From the NCBI GenBank assembly GCA_015233265.1, contig JADFXZ010000029.1:5752-17863 (forward strand): 12,112 bases of DNA, given 5' to 3'. The notes under the pieces are model-generated. The model was given only the letters and a program-made list of their open reading frames with translations. It searched no databases and was not told the origin of the DNA. Shown here in pieces: positions 1-7,539 of this stretch. The position numbers were made by a program, and so were the translations under genes. How positions within the stretch are numbered: the first letter of the stretch is position 1; every line of letters starts with the position of its first letter. This DNA is from Nitrospirota bacterium. Its GTDB lineage: Bacteria; Nitrospirota; Thermodesulfovibrionia; Thermodesulfovibrionales; Magnetobacteriaceae.

Positions 1-2677
1 TATCTATTCCGATTATGACATTGTCCATCACCAGGGTCAGCGCAACACATTGCCTGTCTATGCCGAAGGAGCTGAACAGATCGTTTGCAAGGCTCAATAT
101 GTATTGCTTTAAATCCACCTCGGCAAGTCCTTTCGAGCCGTAGAGTTTGTCATGAACCAGGGCGATAGACTTAATCCTGTTCCTTGTCTCGTTAAACATT
201 GCCTTGTATCGCTCATCTGAGATGAGATTGAGTTGAAGGCCGATAAGTCCGGCCACTATTTGCAGGTTGTTCTTGACACGGTGGTGGATTTCCCGCATGA
301 GCAGCTCTTTTTCCTTGATAGATGTCAACAAGTAATTTTCATATTTCTTACGGAGCGTTATATCGCTTGCGTATATGGCTACGCCGCTGACTCTACACTC
401 ATCGTCAAAGACAGGATACATATTTGTTAAACACATAAAGTCGCCTCGCGTGTTTTCAAAAGTTACCGGCAAGCCTGTGCTTATGACTTCCTCAATGTAA
501 CCCTTTTTTGTCGTAAAGACATCAGGTGTAAGAAGATCTTTGAAATTTGTTCCAACAATATCGATGGCGCTCCTGTGTGTATCTGTGCTGAAACGTCTTG
601 CGAATGTGTCGTTAACGGTGATAAATACGCCGTTAGTGTCGACAAGACACACACTTTCAGTGATGGCGTTGACGAGGGCTTTCATGTTTGCCTCTGCGGC
701 ACGGCAGGCATCCTCTATCTCCTTTCTTACTGTAATATCGCGCAGAGTTCCAATCATCGCAACAGGCTTGCCGTCAGGATTATTAACAAGGCTGGCCGCA
801 AGCCATCCCATATATGTAGCGCCGTCTTTCTTTTCGCAAAGAATCTCACCTTCCCATGACCCTCTGACATAGATAGCCGGTATAATAACGTTTACAGCGA
901 AGGACTTGTCCGCTACTAAGTTAATCACATCCATGCCGAGGCTCTCTTTGAAGGAATAACCGGTCATCGCTGCGGCTGCCTTATTGGCGTAGATTATCTT
1001 GCCTGCCGTATCGATAATATGCACGGTGTCAATAGTCTCTTCTATTGCCTGCGAGAATAACAGGAGTTCGTTCTCAATATGTTTGCGGGCGCTAATATCG
1101 CGGAATATTCCAAGCCTTGAGATGCTGCCGTCAATGTTTGTTATAGGCGTTTCAATGACATCATAGGTCTTTTTGTTCAAGTGCGATATAAAGTCCCGTC
1201 GCACGGACTCACCAAGAAATACCTTATCGCTTGCACACCATGAACAATGCTCATTCATGCCATTGAGATATGTATAGCACTTTATACCTTCAAATGGGCC
1301 AAAATCCCTGACGGCCGCGTCGTTAGCATATTCCACCATAAGGTCGCACCGCACAAGTACAATACAATCCTGCATACTGTCCAATATGTTTTGCAGCTTT
1401 GTCCTCTCGTAATTGAGCGCCTTCTGGGCTGACTTAAGCTCAGTGACGTCATGACCGTAGAGATTTACATAGCTCATATCCTGCATAGGTGTCACAGTAA
1501 GGGCAAACACCTGTTCGTCTACAGGCATCTCAACGATACTTACCGCGCCGGAGTCAAGTGCGCCAACGATAGTGTCTTGCCATATATCTTTGGCGGCTGT
1601 CCAGTGGCCGCCATTTTCCTGAAAGCCAAGATGGTGCAGCAGCGGCTTACTTGCCCTATTAGAATAGATTACGTCAAGGTCATGGCAGAGGCGTATCGTG
1701 GGGTCTGGATTTTCCTCAGGAAATCTCGCCACGCTTTCCCTTTCCTCTTCGAGCGTTCTTTTCATATCATCAAGTCTATTCATATATCTGGCCGTCTGCA
1801 GCAGTAAAGCAACCATTATAATTATTACGATTACCGCGTGAAATGCCGATGTGTACGCATGACCATAAAACCCGGCGTTTTGGCCTGAGATAAGAAGTAT
1901 ATCTATCACTATCGGAGCTATGAAAATGGCGGCAAAAAGACGCCTGGCCATATGGCTGCCAGGGCTTTCTTTAATAAAAAACAGCATTATCCCTTTGTCT
2001 GGCAGGGCTAAAAGTATTCCAAGAGACGCCGCAATAAATATGATTAACGTGTGTAACGCGATAACCGTAAAATGTATGGACAACCCAACCAAAATCTCCA
2101 TCCCATAAATATAACCCAGAAGATTAAAGAAGGCAATCCCCAACGAGGCAATCGCGATAAACTGAGACGGCCTGAGACGGCCACGTGTTTCAATGTCTAT
2201 CAGAAACAGGGCGCTGCCAATCAGCACAAATTCTACAGCCGTAATGGGAGACATTCTGCCAGGGTTTGAGGTCAAAGGCGCGTTAGGAATATCGTAAATC
2301 AATGCCTGGTCAATCCCGATATCCAGATTAAGGAGAAACTCTAACAAGGTCATAAACCCCATCAGGGCTGCTGCCAGAGCTAATGACTTAGAGATGAAGC
2401 GCCGACTGCTTGTGACTCTATTATCTTGAATAAGCCACAACGACAGCCCCGTTAAGACAAAGGCAAGGGCTGTGTTGATTTTCATCGCTACGGGACTGAT
2501 AAACAGTATCCTCAAGGCGTGAAAGCCACCAATCCAGCCGACGATGACTAAGACGCCGCAGACAACAACAAAAACAGAGGAATTGCCAGAGCCTGTCCTT
2601 GATAAACCAGCCGCGTTTGCGGAGATTCGTGATCTGTCGGGGCGCGCCTCCGCCCTATTGGCAATCACTGGGGCCAC
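1..2677 (-). CDS. Membrane-bound multi-PAS sensor histidine kinase (HisKA_2 type), 3' end cut by window edge
   Basis: The minus strand is open from 2713 to base 1 with no stop, giving about 892 residues from the GTG at 2677. I chose this GTG because AAGGGAGG lies 8 bases upstream; the ATG at 2713 in the same frame has no clear ribosome binding site. Approximate layout (GTG numbering): eight hydrophobic segments at 34-300, including a PGRMSP motif typical of membrane-anchored PAS kinases; four PAS-like domains near 315-410, 420-528, 540-648 and 660-775, the last three ending in FRDIS, LRDIT or YASDIT plus a linker helix; then a dimerisation/phosphoacceptor domain from about 788 with EIHHRVKNNLQ, whose H799 is the likely phosphorylated residue. 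This H-box is typical of the HisKA_2/HWE-like kinases. The HATPase domain lies outside the window. The ligand is unknown, and no response regulator gene is visible. Confidence 0.93.
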   Translation of the reverse strand, partial: MAPVIANRAEARPDRSRISANAAGLSRTGSGNSSVFVVVCGVLVIVGWIGGFHALRILFISPVAMKINTALAFVLTGLSLWLIQDNRVTSSRRFISKSLALAAALMGFMTLLEFLLNLDIGIDQALIYDIPNAPLTSNPGRMSPITAVEFVLIGSALFLIDIETRGRLRPSQFIAIASLGIAFFNLLGYIYGMEILVGLSIHFTVIALHTLIIFIAASLGILLALPDKGIMLFFIKESPGSHMARRLFAAIFIAPIVIDILLISGQNAGFYGHAYTSAFHAVIVIIIMVALLLQTARYMNRLDDMKRTLEEERESVARFPEENPDPTIRLCHDLDVIYSNRASKPLLHHLGFQENGGHWTAAKDIWQDTIVGALDSGAVSIVEMPVDEQVFALTVTPMQDMSYVNLYGHDVTELKSAQKALNYERTKLQNILDSMQDCIVLVRCDLMVEYANDAAVRDFGPFEGIKCYTYLNGMNEHCSWCASDKVFLGESVRRDFISHLNKKTYDVIETPITNIDGSISRLGIFRDISARKHIENELLLFSQAIEETIDTVHIIDTAGKIIYANKAAAAMTGYSFKESLGMDVINLVADKSFAVNVIIPAIYVRGSWEGEILCEKKDGATYMGWLAASLVNNPDGKPVAMIGTLRDITVRKEIEDACRAAEANMKALVNAITESVCLVDTNGVFITVNDTFARRFSTDTHRSAIDIVGTNFKDLLTPDVFTTKKGYIEEVISTGLPVTFENTRGDFMCLTNMYPVFDDECRVSGVAIYASDITLRKKYENYLLTSIKEKELLMREIHHRVKNNLQIVAGLIGLQLNLISDERYKAMFNETRNRIKSIALVHDKLYGSKGLAEVDLKQYILSLANDLFSSFGIDRQCVALTLVMDNVIIGID

Positions 2678-2685
2678 ATCTAAGA

Positions 2686-2693
2686 CCTCCCTT
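2686..2693 (-). promoter_or_regulatory. Ribosome binding site of the histidine kinase
   Basis: On the minus strand this reads AAGGGAGG, a near-perfect anti-16S match, with 8 bases between it and the GTG at 2677. It is the main reason for preferring GTG over the upstream ATG at 2713. A weak -10-like TATAGT lies just upstream on the same strand, which would leave the upstream ATG outside the transcript; this promoter call is tentative. Confidence 0.7.
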
Positions 2694-2777
2694 GTGTCAC
2701 TATAGCGTAACATGCTGGACAGGAAATAAGCAAATTTTAAAGCAATCCTTAAAACAATTGCATAAAAGGAGACCTTA

Positions 2778-3137
2778 ATGTTAGGATTACTGCAGATGAC
2801 TCACTTACTGGTATCATGGTTAATCATGACGATTTCGGTGCTTGTGGCGGCCTATGTGCTGCCCGGGGTGAAGGTGGGGAGTTTTGGCAGCGCGCTGGTG
2901 GCAGCCCTTGCTATTGGGATATTAAACGCCCTGCTGAGGCCTGTACTGATTATTCTAACCTTGCCCCTGACGATTGTGACGTTAGGGCTTTTTCTACTGG
3001 TCATTAACGCGGTAATCGTCATGATAGTGGGAAGTATCGTCAAGGGCTTTGAGGTAAGAGGTTTTTTTACAGCCATATTGTTTAGTATAATATTGACAGT
3101 AGCACACTGGATATTGCGAGCTGTAATACATACATGA
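2778..3137 (+). CDS. Small integral membrane protein, Phage_holin_4_2 / YvlD-like family
   Basis: A 119-residue, strongly hydrophobic protein with four membrane segments at about 8-28, 35-55, 59-82 and 91-115. The motifs ILNALLRPVLIILTLPLTI and LGLFLLVINAVIV are hallmarks of the family annotated as phage holin 4-2 or YvlD-like, whose members are usually ordinary chromosomal inner-membrane proteins of unknown role. The ATG at 2778 is preceded by AAAAGGAG with a 6-base spacer, which decides the start. The gene is divergent from the kinase and separated from it by about 100 bp that must hold both promoters. There are no endolysin or other phage genes nearby, so despite the family name a lysis role is unlikely. 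The length is normal for the family. Family identification is from recognised motifs; the function is unknown. Confidence 0.85.
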   Translation: MLGLLQMTHLLVSWLIMTISVLVAAYVLPGVKVGSFGSALVAALAIGILNALLRPVLIILTLPLTIVTLGLFLLVINAVIVMIVGSIVKGFEVRGFFTAILFSIILTVAHWILRAVIHT

Positions 3138-3221
3138 GGTAAGCTGTAAAAAGTGGACACCAAACTTATTAATGCACTATACATATGACCAGTATCTGTT
3201 TTCCATTCACCGAGAATTGCT

Positions 3222-3231
3222 GATCCAATCG
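3222..3231. repeat. Left copy of a 10-bp direct repeat (probable target-site duplication)
   Basis: GATCCAATCG directly abuts the outer end of the left inverted repeat that starts at 3232. The identical 10 bases recur at 3503-3512, one base beyond the right inverted repeat. This is the arrangement left by a transposition event. Confidence 0.65.
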
Positions 3232-3501
3232 CAGGGCAAATGCACTATGATTTTATTGTCTGTCATTCCTGCCAAAGCAGGAATCCATGCTTTTAAGAAC
3301 AGGAAATAACAGCGTCGCTCCGCCATTACAAGAACGGCATGGGAGAAAAAAAAGCTTGAAATAATCCGTTTTGACTGCATTTTGCATAAGAACTGGATTT
3401 CTGCTTTCGCAGGAATGACAGATTAAGTGCGATTTAATACTACTCCTTGCATTAGCCATGATCCAGTGTAACAACAATACGCATATAGTGCGTTTGCCCT
3501 G
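3232..3501. mobile_element. MITE-like inverted-repeat element, about 270 bp, no coding capacity
   Basis: The ends form an inverted repeat. The left end reads CAGGGCAAATGCACTAT and the right end, read on the other strand, is CAGGGCAAACGCACTAT (16 of 17 match). After a 5-base unmatched stretch a further TATTGT is shared, so 22 of 28 terminal bases agree. A 10-bp direct repeat flanks the element. No plausible gene lies inside, so it must have been moved in trans. From general knowledge, ends beginning CAGGG with 8-10 bp duplications recall the ISAs1 family; this is an inference, as no transposase is present. The rest of the gene-free stretch 3138-3559 contains a partial extra copy of the end (AATGCACTAT at 3171-3180) and the promoter of the next operon; I see nothing else there. 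Confidence 0.65.
3259..3422. repeat. Paired REP-like palindromes, 30 bp each, in inverted arrangement
   Basis: The segments 3259-3288 and 3393-3422 are inverted copies of each other with 27 of 30 matches (core TGTCATTCCTGC). Each is also a hairpin on its own: ATTCCTGC-CAAA-GCAGGAAT at 3265-3284, and ATTTCTGC-TTTC-GCAGGAAT at 3397-3416. They bracket about 104 bp. The ATTCC...GGAAT palindrome followed by ATGACA resembles the dispersed dRS3/REP-type repeats of many Gram-negative genomes. The unit lies almost flush against the left outer repeat of the 3232-3501 element but 51 bp from the right one, which suggests it inserted into, or was captured by, that element. Confidence 0.75.
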
Positions 3502-3502
3502 G

Positions 3503-3512
3503 GATCCAATCG
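3503..3512. repeat. Right copy of the 10-bp direct repeat
   Basis: GATCCAATCG is identical to 3222-3231 and lies one base outside the right inverted repeat of the MITE-like element. Together the two copies support a target-site duplication. Confidence 0.65.
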
Positions 3513-3520
3513 ATATAAAT

Positions 3521-3549
3521 TTGATTAATCCATAGAGTTTTGTTATTAT
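3521..3549 (+). promoter_or_regulatory. Candidate sigma-70 type promoter for the six-gene operon
   Basis: TTGATT (3521-3526) and TATTAT (3544-3549) are separated by 17 bp. Transcription would begin near 3556, only a few bases before the ATG at 3560, and there is no Shine-Dalgarno sequence in front of that ATG. If correct, the first gene is read from a leaderless or nearly leaderless mRNA. The promoter lies just downstream of the MITE-like insertion. Confidence 0.45.
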
Positions 3550-3559
3550 AGATGTTGCT

Positions 3560-4387
3560 ATGAAATTAAACAGGCAAGATAAGCTCACACTCAAAGACAA
3601 GGCCCTTGAGGTGCGCCGTGAGACTCTGAGAATCCACGGCACGGCGCAGGGGACGCGAATCGCCTCGTCGCTTTCCCCCGTCGAGATATTCGTCGTCTTG
3701 TACTACGGAAAGATTCTGGCCTATGACCCGGCAAATCCACAGTGGCCGGGCAGAGACAGGCTTATTGTCAGTAAGGGGCATGGCTCAATCTGCCTTTACC
3801 CGATTCTTGGTGACCTCGGGTTTTTCGACAGGCGGCAATTGGACATCGTATGTCAGAAGGACGCCATCTTGGGGGCTATCCCTGACCCGCATGTCCCCGG
3901 ATATGAAACGATTAACGGCTCATTAGGACACGGGCTTGGCGTGGCCTGCGGGATGGCCATTGCCCTGCGCGCTCAAAGGAGACCGCAGAAGGTCTTTGCC
4001 ATTCTCGGCGACGGTGAAATGTCAGAAGGCTCGGTCTGGGAGGCTATAATGTTTGCAGGGCATCACAGGCTTGATAATCTTATCTTCATTGTCGACAATA
4101 ACAAGGCCTGTATGCTTGATTTCTGCAAAAATGTCATTGATATTGAGCCAATAGAAAAGAAAATTAAACCATTTGGATGGACAGTCAAAAGAGTTGACGG
4201 TCACGACATAGGAAAACTTCACGCCGCCCTTTCTGCCTTTAAAGACCAGTCAACCGGCAAGCCCATCTTCCTGCTTGCTGACACCATTAAAGGTAAGGGT
4301 GTTGCCGAACTTGAGACTGACCCTATGAGCCATACCAGAAACATCCATCCAGGCGACATCGAAGCGGTCATAGGGAGGCTGAAATGA
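3560..4387 (+). CDS. Transketolase, N-terminal (TPP pyrophosphate-binding) subunit
   Basis: A 275-residue protein matching the N-terminal half of transketolase, as found in split two-subunit enzymes. The diphosphate/Mg-binding signature begins GDGEMSEGSVWEA at G150-D151-G152 and ends DNN at 179-181. SKGHGS (71-76) and the GSLGHGLG stretch near 120 are further family motifs. Together with the next gene it would form a thiamine-diphosphate enzyme that transfers a two-carbon ketol unit between sugars. It overlaps the next gene by ATGA, so the subunits are translationally coupled. No Shine-Dalgarno site precedes the ATG at 3560. Because it is followed by glycosyltransferase and sugar-modifying genes, a specialised biosynthetic role is more likely than the pentose phosphate pathway. 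The family call is firm; the substrate is unknown. Confidence 0.92.
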   Translation: MKLNRQDKLTLKDKALEVRRETLRIHGTAQGTRIASSLSPVEIFVVLYYGKILAYDPANPQWPGRDRLIVSKGHGSICLYPILGDLGFFDRRQLDIVCQKDAILGAIPDPHVPGYETINGSLGHGLGVACGMAIALRAQRRPQKVFAILGDGEMSEGSVWEAIMFAGHHRLDNLIFIVDNNKACMLDFCKNVIDIEPIEKKIKPFGWTVKRVDGHDIGKLHAALSAFKDQSTGKPIFLLADTIKGKGVAELETDPMSHTRNIHPGDIEAVIGRLK

Positions 4388-5328
4388 CGATGAAGACCAT
4401 GAGAGACGCCTTCTTAGACGGCCTGACCGACAGGATGCAGACAGATAATTCGATATTCTTTCTGGCGGCGGATTTTGGCGCCCCGGCGCTGGATAAGCTG
4501 CGCCAGAGCTGCCCAGACAGATTCATAAATGTCGGCATTGCTGAGCAAAACCTGATAAACATCGCATCTGGCCTTGCCCTTGAAGGCTTTAGCGTCTACG
4601 CATACGCTATTGCGCCCTTTATTTCTATGAGGGCCTTTGAGCAGATTCGCAACAATCTGTCAATAATGTCAAAGTTTCACCGCCTCAATGTCAACATGAT
4701 AGGCGTAGGCGCTGGACTGAGCTACCCGGTGTCTGGTCCCACACACCACTGCCTCGAGGACATTTCAGTTATGAGGACACTGCCCAATATCGATGTCTTC
4801 TGTCCAAGCGATTGGGTGCTGTGTGATAAATTTATCGATTATTCTATAGATAACAAAGGTCCTAAATATCTGAGATTCGACGGCGCAGCCCTGCCACCAA
4901 TTTACAGTGACACTAAAGTGCCGGAGATAAATAAGGGGTTTTATCAGCTCATTCAAGGCAAAGATACATGCGTTGTGTCTACTGGCTATATGACGCACAC
5001 GGCGCTGAGCGCGGTCAATTCGGAAAATACCGGTGCTGGCCTAATTGACATGTTTTATTTGAGGCATTTCGATGAACAGGCACTGATAGCCGCCCTAAGG
5101 AATTATAAAACAATAATTACTGTCGAGGAGGGTTTCATTGACAAGGCAGGTCTTGACTGCGTTATCTCAAACCTGCTCAGGAAAGCCGGTCTTAATTGTA
5201 AATTAATCACCATGGGTTTTAAAGATAACTACGTATTTGAGCTTGGCCCACGTGACTACCTGCACGAAATAAGCGGGCTGTCTGCGGCAGGCATATTTAA
5301 GGCAATTCAAGCGGCAGCCGATAAATAA
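4384..5328 (+). CDS. Transketolase, C-terminal (pyrimidine-binding) subunit
   Basis: A 314-residue protein corresponding to the pyrimidine-binding and C-terminal domains of transketolase. NVGIAEQN near 49-56 contains E54, the glutamate that activates the TPP aminopyrimidine ring in this family. The pyrimidine domain spans roughly 5-170 and the C-terminal domain about 185-310. The ATG at 4384 overlaps the stop of the upstream subunit (ATGA); a second in-frame ATG at 4390 is possible. The active site lies at the interface with the N-terminal subunit, so the two genes should encode one enzyme. Related two-gene TPP enzymes occur in surface-polysaccharide loci, where a two-carbon unit may be added to a sugar; that use here is inferred from the neighbours, not shown by the sequence. 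Confidence 0.92.
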   Translation: MTMKTMRDAFLDGLTDRMQTDNSIFFLAADFGAPALDKLRQSCPDRFINVGIAEQNLINIASGLALEGFSVYAYAIAPFISMRAFEQIRNNLSIMSKFHRLNVNMIGVGAGLSYPVSGPTHHCLEDISVMRTLPNIDVFCPSDWVLCDKFIDYSIDNKGPKYLRFDGAALPPIYSDTKVPEINKGFYQLIQGKDTCVVSTGYMTHTALSAVNSENTGAGLIDMFYLRHFDEQALIAALRNYKTIITVEEGFIDKAGLDCVISNLLRKAGLNCKLITMGFKDNYVFELGPRDYLHEISGLSAAGIFKAIQAAADK

Positions 5329-5331
5329 ACA

Positions 5332-6807
5332 ATGCCGTGTAAAACAGACATAGTCCTGATAAATCCCGGCAACAGACGGCAAATATATCAGGAACTTGCC
5401 GCCGAGCACGCTGCCATCGAGCCGCCGTTTCTTATCGCGTCAATTGCCTCATATCTTCGCAATAATAACTGCAGTGTTCAGATAATAGACGCAAATGCAC
5501 TGGGGCTTACGCCGGAAGAGACGGCCTCAGCGGTCAATGAAATCTCTCCTCATCTGGCCGCGGTAATCGTATATGGCTCACAGCCCTCTGCCTCGACGCA
5601 GACGATGGACATTGCGGGCGCAATATGTAAGGCGCTCAGAGAATACACACAGGCTAAAATAGCCATTGGCGGGCTTCACCCCTCTGCCCTGCCTGAAAGG
5701 ACACTTAAAGAAGAGGCCGTTGACTTCGTCGTTGACGGCGAGGGGCCAGTTACGTTAAGACTTCTGATTGAGGCGATACACTCAGGCACTAAACACTACG
5801 AAACTGTCCCCGGTCTTTGGTACTACGAAGGCGGCGAAATTAAGGGCACTGTACGCCCTGGGCTGCTTAGAAATATTGACGAGCTATTTCCCGCCGGTGC
5901 ATGGGACATGCTCCCCATGGACAAATACAGGGCGCACAACTGGCACTGCTTTGACAACATTGACAGCAGAATGCCCTACGCCGCAATATACACAAGCCTG
6001 GGCTGCCCATATTCCTGTGTGTTTTGCTGCATTAACGCCCCATTTGGAAAACCTACGTTAAGATACCGCTCCCCTGCCGCCGTGGCTGCCGAGATACGGC
6101 TGCTGCGTCAAAAATACGGGGTGAAGAACATAAAGATAATTGATGAGCTATTTATTTTTAACGAAGCCCATTACATGAAAATCCTCGAGCCTCTGATTGG
6201 TGAGGGGCTTGATCTGAATTTCTGGGCATATGCGAGGATTGATTCGATAAAAGAGAAAAACCTCGTGAAAATGAAACAAGCCGGTGTGAATTGGCTGGCC
6301 CTTGGCATAGAATCTGCCGTAAGCGCGGTAAGAGACGGCGTTGATAAGAAGATAAAGTCAAAGGCAATTGGAAGCGTAATACGAGAGATTCACAACGCCG
6401 GTATTCGGGTAATTGGCAATTATATATTCGGCCTTCCAGATGACACCATCGCAACAATGGAAGAGACCCTGCAGATGGCTGTGGATTTGAACTGTGAGTT
6501 TGCAAATTTCTACTGTGCGATGGCGTATCCCGGCTCAAGGCTCTATTCGATAGCCGTTGAAGAGGGCTGGGAGCTGCCTGATAAGTGGAGCGATTTTTCC
6601 CAGCATTCATACTGTGCAAAACCGCTGCCGACAAAATACTGTGAGGCCAAAGAGGTGCTTGCCTTCAGAGACAGCGCCTTCCACAGATATTTCGAAGGTA
6701 CGAGATATCTGAACATGATTGAAGAGAAGTTTGGGGCCGCACTAAAAACACACATCACAGAGATGACAAAGACCAGACTTAAACGAAAACTGCTCGATGA
6801 GCCGTAG
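5332..6807 (+). CDS. B12-binding domain radical SAM protein
   Basis: A 491-residue protein with the usual two-part layout of cobalamin-dependent radical SAM enzymes. An N-terminal B12-binding Rossmann-like domain spans about 1-150 (PPFLIASIASYLR near 31-43; GGLHPSALPE from about 113; VDGEGPVT near 134-141). A radical SAM TIM-barrel domain follows from about 215 with CPYSCVFC, giving the 4Fe-4S cysteines C225, C229 and C232; C233 is an extra adjacent cysteine. GIESA near 325 and NYIFGLPDDT near 363 are typical later motifs. The family includes methyltransferases and oxidative or ring-forming enzymes, so the reaction cannot be fixed. The gene starts 3 bp after the transketolase stop, without an obvious ribosome binding site, suggesting coupled translation. 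Modification, for example C-methylation, of a sugar intermediate would suit the operon but is inferred. Confidence 0.9.
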   Translation: MPCKTDIVLINPGNRRQIYQELAAEHAAIEPPFLIASIASYLRNNNCSVQIIDANALGLTPEETASAVNEISPHLAAVIVYGSQPSASTQTMDIAGAICKALREYTQAKIAIGGLHPSALPERTLKEEAVDFVVDGEGPVTLRLLIEAIHSGTKHYETVPGLWYYEGGEIKGTVRPGLLRNIDELFPAGAWDMLPMDKYRAHNWHCFDNIDSRMPYAAIYTSLGCPYSCVFCCINAPFGKPTLRYRSPAAVAAEIRLLRQKYGVKNIKIIDELFIFNEAHYMKILEPLIGEGLDLNFWAYARIDSIKEKNLVKMKQAGVNWLALGIESAVSAVRDGVDKKIKSKAIGSVIREIHNAGIRVIGNYIFGLPDDTIATMEETLQMAVDLNCEFANFYCAMAYPGSRLYSIAVEEGWELPDKWSDFSQHSYCAKPLPTKYCEAKEVLAFRDSAFHRYFEGTRYLNMIEEKFGAALKTHITEMTKTRLKRKLLDEP

Positions 6808-6823
6808 AATATGGCTAATGCAC

Positions 6824-6828
6824 GGAGG
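6824..6828 (+). promoter_or_regulatory. Ribosome binding site of the glycosyltransferase
   Basis: GGAGG lies 6 bases before the ATG at 6835. It decides between that ATG and an out-of-frame ATG at 6831. It is the strongest Shine-Dalgarno sequence in the operon. Confidence 0.7.
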
Positions 6829-6834
6829 AAATGA

Positions 6835-7539
6835 ATGAAAACGGCCTTACTGATACCAACATTTAATGAAATAATCGGGCTGAGACAAATAATGCCGCAG
6901 ATTAAGGACGGCTGGGTCGATGAGATAGTCTTTGTCGATGGCAACTCCACAGACGGCACCATAGATTATATCAAAGAACACGGTTATAAGTTATTTCTTG
7001 AAAAGACACCAAGTGCCAGAAGGGCAATGTACGAGGCTGTCAACTATATAACAAGCGACGTGATTATTACATTCAGCCCCGATGGTAATTGCATCCCGGA
7101 GCTGATACCGCAGCTGATAGAGAAGATGAAGGAAGGCTACGACATGGTCATCGTCTCCAGATACGCACAAGGGGCAAAGAGCGACGACGACAACATTGTA
7201 ACCTCATTTGGCAACTGGTTATTCACGACCACAGTAAATCTCCTCTACGACGCGAAATATACGGATGTCATGGGGATTTATCGCGCGTACAAAAAAGATC
7301 TGGTAAGCAGCCTCGATTTAGATAAAGAAATTACATTCACAACCCCCGAAAGATTATTCAGGACAAGGCTGTTCTGGGAGCCAATCTTATCAACCCGTGC
7401 AGCAAAACGCAAATTGAAAATCACTGAAATCCCGGGCGACGAACCCAACAGAATCGGCGGAGAGGCAAAGCTGCAGACAATAAAATGGGGGGCAGCATAC
7501 ATGTATCAGGTACTAAGGGAGAAGATATGGTGGAAGTAG
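6835..7539 (+). CDS. Family 2 glycosyltransferase (dolichyl-phosphate-sugar synthase-like)
   Basis: A 234-residue GT-A fold enzyme, a single-domain length. PTFNE at 8-12 is the nucleotide-sugar-binding start of family 2. VDGNSTDGT near 34-42 is the first conserved aspartate region. FSPDGN at 80-85 occupies the place of the metal-binding DxD; the SPDGN form appears normal for this subgroup, with D83 as the likely metal ligand. The C-terminal EIPGDEPNRIGG is typical of dolichol-phosphate-mannose-synthase-like members. No membrane segments are evident, so it is probably cytoplasmic or peripheral, transferring a sugar from a nucleotide donor to a lipid or glycan carrier. It is preceded by a strong GGAGG and its last 13 bases overlap the oxidoreductase gene. 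Donor and acceptor are unknown. Confidence 0.88.
   Translation: MKTALLIPTFNEIIGLRQIMPQIKDGWVDEIVFVDGNSTDGTIDYIKEHGYKLFLEKTPSARRAMYEAVNYITSDVIITFSPDGNCIPELIPQLIEKMKEGYDMVIVSRYAQGAKSDDDNIVTSFGNWLFTTTVNLLYDAKYTDVMGIYRAYKKDLVSSLDLDKEITFTTPERLFRTRLFWEPILSTRAAKRKLKITEIPGDEPNRIGGEAKLQTIKWGAAYMYQVLREKIWWK

Noticed and set aside
233..2269. Several plus-strand open frames of 60-118 codons
   Set aside because: They lie opposite the histidine kinase, which is open over the whole stretch and carries clear domains; they have no recognisable motifs.
2778..3137. Prophage lysis gene (holin)
   Set aside because: The family name includes phage holin, but no phage genes are nearby and this family is mostly chromosomal membrane proteins of unknown role.
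3253..3642. Minus-strand open frame of 129 codons across the repeat region
   Set aside because: It runs through the inverted repeats and the start of the transketolase gene, with low-complexity sequence typical of chance translation of repeats.
7485..7526. Earlier start of the FAD oxidoreductase
   Set aside because: The ATG at 7485 would deepen the overlap with the glycosyltransferase and puts 14 unconserved residues before the flavin-binding motif; 7527 has its own ribosome binding site.
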